Source: JBBILO01 sp037444855 (GTDB taxonomy: Bacteria; Patescibacteriota; Microgenomatia; UBA1406; GWC2-37-13). Taken from it: 64,000 bases of DNA. Made by a program: the position numbers and the translations under genes. The notes beneath the pieces are model-generated. The model was not told where the DNA came from. It did no database searches and was given only the letters and a program-made list of their open reading frames with translations. Shown here piece after piece: positions 60,875 to 64,000 of the stretch (its first letter is position 1; every line of letters begins with the position of its first letter). The stretch spans positions 1-64,000 of the forward strand of contig JBBILO010000002.1 in NCBI GenBank assembly GCA_037444855.1. Reading direction: 5' to 3'.

Positions 60875-62012
60875 AGTTGCCTGGGTAAGGGGAAGATATT
60901 TAAATAATTTTGAAGGTCAGAGTTATGCTTTATTTTCTAGAAAAATTAAAATTACTGGAATTAGTTCTTTATATCCCTTAGATGAAAAAGTTAGTTTTCC
61001 CATAATCAAGCTACCATCTCTTTCGGATTTACAAAGATTTTCATTTTTAGATAAACCAATAAAATTTCTCGCCAATCGGATTATTGGCGACTCTCAAATT
61101 TTGTTTGGTTTAGAAAAATTCGCTGGTCAATTTGATATTTTCCACGCAGCCGATCCTCATTATTATTATTCTTATCAATTGGCTAAGTTGAGATTAAGAA
61201 ATTTAATTCGTTGCTTATTAATAACTTCATGGGAAACGATTCCTTTTAATAACGAATCAATTTATCAAAAAAAAAGAATAAAAAAAATTTCTTTAAAAGC
61301 GGCTGATGGATTTATTTGTCATACAGAAAGAGCAAAAAATACATTGATTACCGAAGGGATTAATGAAGAGAAGATTAATGTTGTTCCTTTAGGGGTAGAT
61401 TTAAGACGTTTTCACCCTAAAAAAAGGGCTAATAATCAATTAACAATTCTTTTTGTTGGCCGCTTGGTTAAGGAGAAAGGGATAATAGATTTGTTAGAGG
61501 CATTTTATCAGGTTAAGAGAAAAACCAAGCGTTCAAAATTAAAATTAAAAATTATTGGCGATGGGGAGTTAAGAAAAGGACTTGAGTTGTTTATCAAAGA
61601 AAAAAAAATAGCCAATGATGTTTTTCTTTTAAAAAGAGATTATTCTCAAATTCATCAAGATTATCAGGAGGCAGATTTGTTTGTTTTACCAACAAAAAAA
61701 ACCAACACTTGGGAAGAGCAATATGGAATGGTTTTAATCGAAGCAATGGCTTCAGGTTTACCAATAATTGCCTACGATAGCGGTGCGATTAAAGAAATAA
61801 TTGTTGAAGCCGGTATGCTGGTGGAAGAAAATGATTATCAACAGTTAGTGAAAAAAATTATTTTTTTAATAAACAATGACAAGGAAAGAATAAAACTTGG
61901 TAAAATAGCAAGAAGAAGGGCTGAAGAATATTTTGATGCAAAAAAAACAGCTAAAGCTCTTGAAGAAATTTATCTAAAATATTATGAAAATTTCTGCCGT
62001 AATTCTTACTAA
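60867..62012 (+). CDS. Family 4 glycosyltransferase
   Basis: A 381-residue GT-B enzyme with INVVPLGVDLRRFHPKK (near 170), LFVGRLVKEKGIIDLLEAF (near 195), and EQYGMVLIEAMASGLPIIAYDSG (near 290, E-x7-E). It is longer than the preceding GT4 and only distantly similar. The sugar is unknown. It overlaps the preceding gene by 8 nt and the next by 29 nt. Confidence 0.9.
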   Translation: MIKVAWVRGRYLNNFEGQSYALFSRKIKITGISSLYPLDEKVSFPIIKLPSLSDLQRFSFLDKPIKFLANRIIGDSQILFGLEKFAGQFDIFHAADPHYYYSYQLAKLRLRNLIRCLLITSWETIPFNNESIYQKKRIKKISLKAADGFICHTERAKNTLITEGINEEKINVVPLGVDLRRFHPKKRANNQLTILFVGRLVKEKGIIDLLEAFYQVKRKTKRSKLKLKIIGDGELRKGLELFIKEKKIANDVFLLKRDYSQIHQDYQEADLFVLPTKKTNTWEEQYGMVLIEAMASGLPIIAYDSGAIKEIIVEAGMLVEENDYQQLVKKIIFLINNDKERIKLGKIARRRAEEYFDAKKTAKALEEIYLKYYENFCRNSY

Positions 62013-62775
62013 AAATGAAGAAAAAAACCTAGAACGCTGTCTAAAGTCTCTATCTTTTGTCGATGAAATAATTATTATTGACGATTATTCTAGTGATAAA
62101 ACTAAAGAGTTAGTTGATTTTTTTAAAAAAAAATTAAATATTTTATTTTTTCAAAAAAGATTGAGCGGTGATTTCTCAAGTCAACGAAATTTTGGCCTTC
62201 AAAAAGCTAAAAACCAATGGGTGCTCTTTGTCGACGCCGACGAAGAAATAAGTTCAGTTTTATCTAAAGAAATTCAATTATTGACTCCTGAAAATGAAAT
62301 TAGATGTTATTATCTTAAACGACGTGATTTTTTTTGGGAGAGAGAGTTGAGATTTGGAGAAACGATTATGACCCGCAATCAAGGAATTATTAGATTGGTA
62401 AAAAAAGATAGTGGTCGATTTGAGGGCAAGGTTCACGAAGAGTTTATTTTTTTTAAACAAAAGGCAAAAACAAAAAAACTATCAGGATTTATTAATCATT
62501 ATCCCCACCAAACAACAAAAGAATTTTTAAAAACGATAAACGATTACAGCACAATTAGAGCAAGGGAATTATTTGAAAAAGGAGAGGTTCCTTCCTTATT
62601 TCAATTAATTTTTTATCCAATGTGTAAATTTCTTTTAACATATTTTTTATATTTAGGATTTTTAGATGGTCCGGCTGGTTTTGTCTATTCGTTTATGATG
62701 AGTTTTCATTCTTTTTTAGTTCGGGCAAAATTGTTTCAGTATTATGGAGAAAAAAGCCAATCTGAAAATAGTTGA
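61984..62775 (+). CDS. Family 2 glycosyltransferase (WaaE/KdtX-like)
   Basis: A 263-residue GT2 enzyme: ISAVILTKNEEKNLERCLKSL, DEIIIIDDYSSDKTK, QWVLFVDADEEISS (donor site near 80) and KVHEEFIF. It is similar in layout to the enzyme at 57194, so the two may be paralogues that add consecutive sugars. A C-terminal hydrophobic stretch suggests membrane association. It overlaps the next gene by 32 nt. Confidence 0.88.
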   Translation: MKISAVILTKNEEKNLERCLKSLSFVDEIIIIDDYSSDKTKELVDFFKKKLNILFFQKRLSGDFSSQRNFGLQKAKNQWVLFVDADEEISSVLSKEIQLLTPENEIRCYYLKRRDFFWERELRFGETIMTRNQGIIRLVKKDSGRFEGKVHEEFIFFKQKAKTKKLSGFINHYPHQTTKEFLKTINDYSTIRARELFEKGEVPSLFQLIFYPMCKFLLTYFLYLGFLDGPAGFVYSFMMSFHSFLVRAKLFQYYGEKSQSENS

Positions 62776-63895
62776 TCGAGTAATTACCTTTCTTTTTTAT
62801 TTGGTTTTTATTTTCTTCAGTTTTGGACAAGTTGGACGGTTATCGATAAATAATCAGGAGATTAATTTTTATTTGTATGAAATAGTACTAGTGATGATTT
62901 TTTTTCTTTTAGTATTAAAAAGTAAAATTGATTTTTTGCTAAATTTTTTTAACAAAAATTTAATCATATTAATCACTCTTTTCTGGTTTTTTGTTACATA
63001 TTTAATTAACTTTAAAGATTTTACTAGCCATCAAAATTTAGTCGCTGGTTTGTATTTAATGAGATTGTTATTCTATTTTTTCTTCTTTGTTTTCTTATTT
63101 TTATTGTTTAAAAATAAACCGAGAATAAAAATGTCAATAAGAAAATCATTCATTTTTTTTATTATTTTGACATTAATTATCAGTCCAATTCAATACTTTT
63201 TATATCCAAACTTGAGGAATATTCTTTACTTGGGCTGGGATCCTCATTGGTATCGGTTGCTAGGAGGATTCTTTGATAGTTTTTTGGCAGGAGCGATTTT
63301 TGGGTTATTATCAATTTGTTTTCTTTTAAAAAAATTAACAGGGTTAAGTTTGACTTTTTTTATCTTTCTTATTCTAACTTTTTCCCGCAATGCTTATTTA
63401 GCTTTTTTACTTTTTTTAGGAATCTATTTTTTAAGGCTTAAAAAATGGAAAAGCTTATTTATTTTTATTTTCTTCTTCCTTTTAGTGATTGTTCTTAGTC
63501 CAAAACCTTTTGGTGAAAGTGTTAATTTAAAAAGAGTTTTTACGATTGAAGCAAGGTTGAATGATTACCAAAAAGGATGGCAGATTTGGAGGAAAAATTG
63601 GTTTTTTGGAATTGGATATAATAGAATTCGTTATTTAAAGGAAAATGATAATTTAATTCAACCTTTGGGTTATTCTCATGCTGGCTCTAATTTTGTTTCA
63701 TCATATTTGACAATTCTTTCAACGACTGGTGTTTTTGGATTAATTCTTTTTTTACTGGGAGTAAAAAAAATATTAATGATTAATGATTTTGCTTTTCTTG
63801 GGGGAATTTTTTTATTAATAATGTCTTTTTTTGATAATGTAATTTTGCATCCGATGGTAATTTTTCTTTATTTAATGCTAATTTTTTTGTTTTAA
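62744..63895 (+). CDS. O-antigen ligase/polymerase-like membrane protein
   Basis: A 383-residue protein with about 10-11 hydrophobic helices and one large outer loop (about 255-315) that contains RVFTIEARLNDYQKGWQIW, FGIGYNRIRYL and YSHAGSNFVSSYL. These are the hallmarks of the WaaL/Wzy (O-antigen ligase) family, where an Arg and a His in the loop act on undecaprenyl-linked glycan. It would polymerise the repeat or attach it to a surface carrier. Its last bases overlap the convergent gene at 63892 by 3 nt. Confidence 0.88.
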   Translation: MEKKANLKIVDRVITFLFYLVFIFFSFGQVGRLSINNQEINFYLYEIVLVMIFFLLVLKSKIDFLLNFFNKNLIILITLFWFFVTYLINFKDFTSHQNLVAGLYLMRLLFYFFFFVFLFLLFKNKPRIKMSIRKSFIFFIILTLIISPIQYFLYPNLRNILYLGWDPHWYRLLGGFFDSFLAGAIFGLLSICFLLKKLTGLSLTFFIFLILTFSRNAYLAFLLFLGIYFLRLKKWKSLFIFIFFFLLVIVLSPKPFGESVNLKRVFTIEARLNDYQKGWQIWRKNWFFGIGYNRIRYLKENDNLIQPLGYSHAGSNFVSSYLTILSTTGVFGLILFLLGVKKILMINDFAFLGGIFLLIMSFFDNVILHPMVIFLYLMLIFLF

Positions 63896-64000
63896 TCCTC
63901 TTTTTGATAGGAGACAGTGATGATTTTTTCTGCAGTATTGCCGGCAATATCAGAAGCAGTGATTTTTATTTTATTTTCCCCTTCAGAGAGAGCTACCTCA
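63892..64000 (-). CDS. C-terminal end of an Ig-like-domain surface protein (partial)
   Basis: The minus-strand frame is open from the right edge of the window to a stop at 63892-63894. It gives about 35 residues: EVALSEGENKIKITASDIAGN, then TAEKIITVSYQKED. The pattern L-x-E-G-x-N-x-I-x-I-x-A-x-D-x-A-G-N is a typical final strand set of a bacterial Ig-like (fibronectin/Big-type) domain. The rest of the protein lies outside the window; it is likely a secreted or surface protein. Confidence 0.7.
   Translation of the reverse strand, partial: EVALSEGENKIKITASDIAGNTAEKIITVSYQKED

Overview
The window looks like a chromosome segment of a Candidate Phyla Radiation (Patescibacteria) bacterium, most likely of the Microgenomates group. 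This is an inference from gene content and style. The DNA is AT-rich, genes are tightly packed with many 1-26 nt overlaps, and recognisable Shine-Dalgarno motifs are rare. Several housekeeping proteins are short or divergent, and there is an unusual isoleucyl-tRNA synthetase. No 16S rRNA is present, so the group cannot be fixed more precisely.

Layout. 1-3733: end of a probable DNA methyltransferase, a gamma-glutamylcyclotransferase-like gene and a large helicase-nuclease, packed as one restriction/defence-like operon. 3734-6342: a decayed accessory stretch with a frameshifted four-helix-bundle pseudogene, one exported hypothetical protein and about 1 kb without a convincing gene. 6343-25511: core genes (class A penicillin-binding protein, metG, rpsO-pnp, ftsK, a glycosyltransferase, a 5'-3' exonuclease, ftsH, a fused tsaC-tsaE followed by tsaD and an RNase H-like gene, mltG, an AMP/thymidine phosphorylase, murJ). 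25534-45173: a large dcw (division and cell wall) cluster in two convergent halves. The plus half is mraZ-rsmH-ftsL-ftsI-murE-pgeF-murC-murB-murA-GNAT-yvcK-dgkA-mraY. The minus half is murL-murD-ftsW-murG-ftsQ-ftsA-ftsZ. 45281-51502: ileS, rodA, rplU, rpmA, a ParB-like HTH protein, lepB and tRNA-Val(CAC). 51664-55047: two exported proteins, one a large propeller-lipase fusion. 55111-64000: a surface-polysaccharide cluster (GT-C enzyme, methyltransferase, several glycosyltransferases, a GT2-Wzx fusion, an O-antigen ligase/polymerase-like protein) and the end of an Ig-like-domain protein.

How the genes work together. Most of the window builds and remodels peptidoglycan. MurA, B, C, D and E with MurL make the precursor, MraY and MurG make lipid II, MurJ exports it, FtsW/RodA with FtsI and PBP1A polymerise and cross-link it, MltG trims it, and FtsZ/A/Q/L/K organise division. 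MurL beside murD suggests that D-glutamate is made on the nucleotide precursor rather than by a free glutamate racemase. The last 9 kb probably makes an exported glycan.

The most notable signals are these: four TGG boxes at exact 10-bp spacing across the mraZ promoter and start codon; a recurring promoter layout in which the -10 box ends only about 6-9 nt before the start codon, predicting leaderless or nearly leaderless mRNAs; a 93-bp tandem duplication across the pgeF/murC junction; the TsaC-TsaE and GT2-Wzx fusions; and a Trp-rich secreted protein whose start is preceded by a terminator hairpin.
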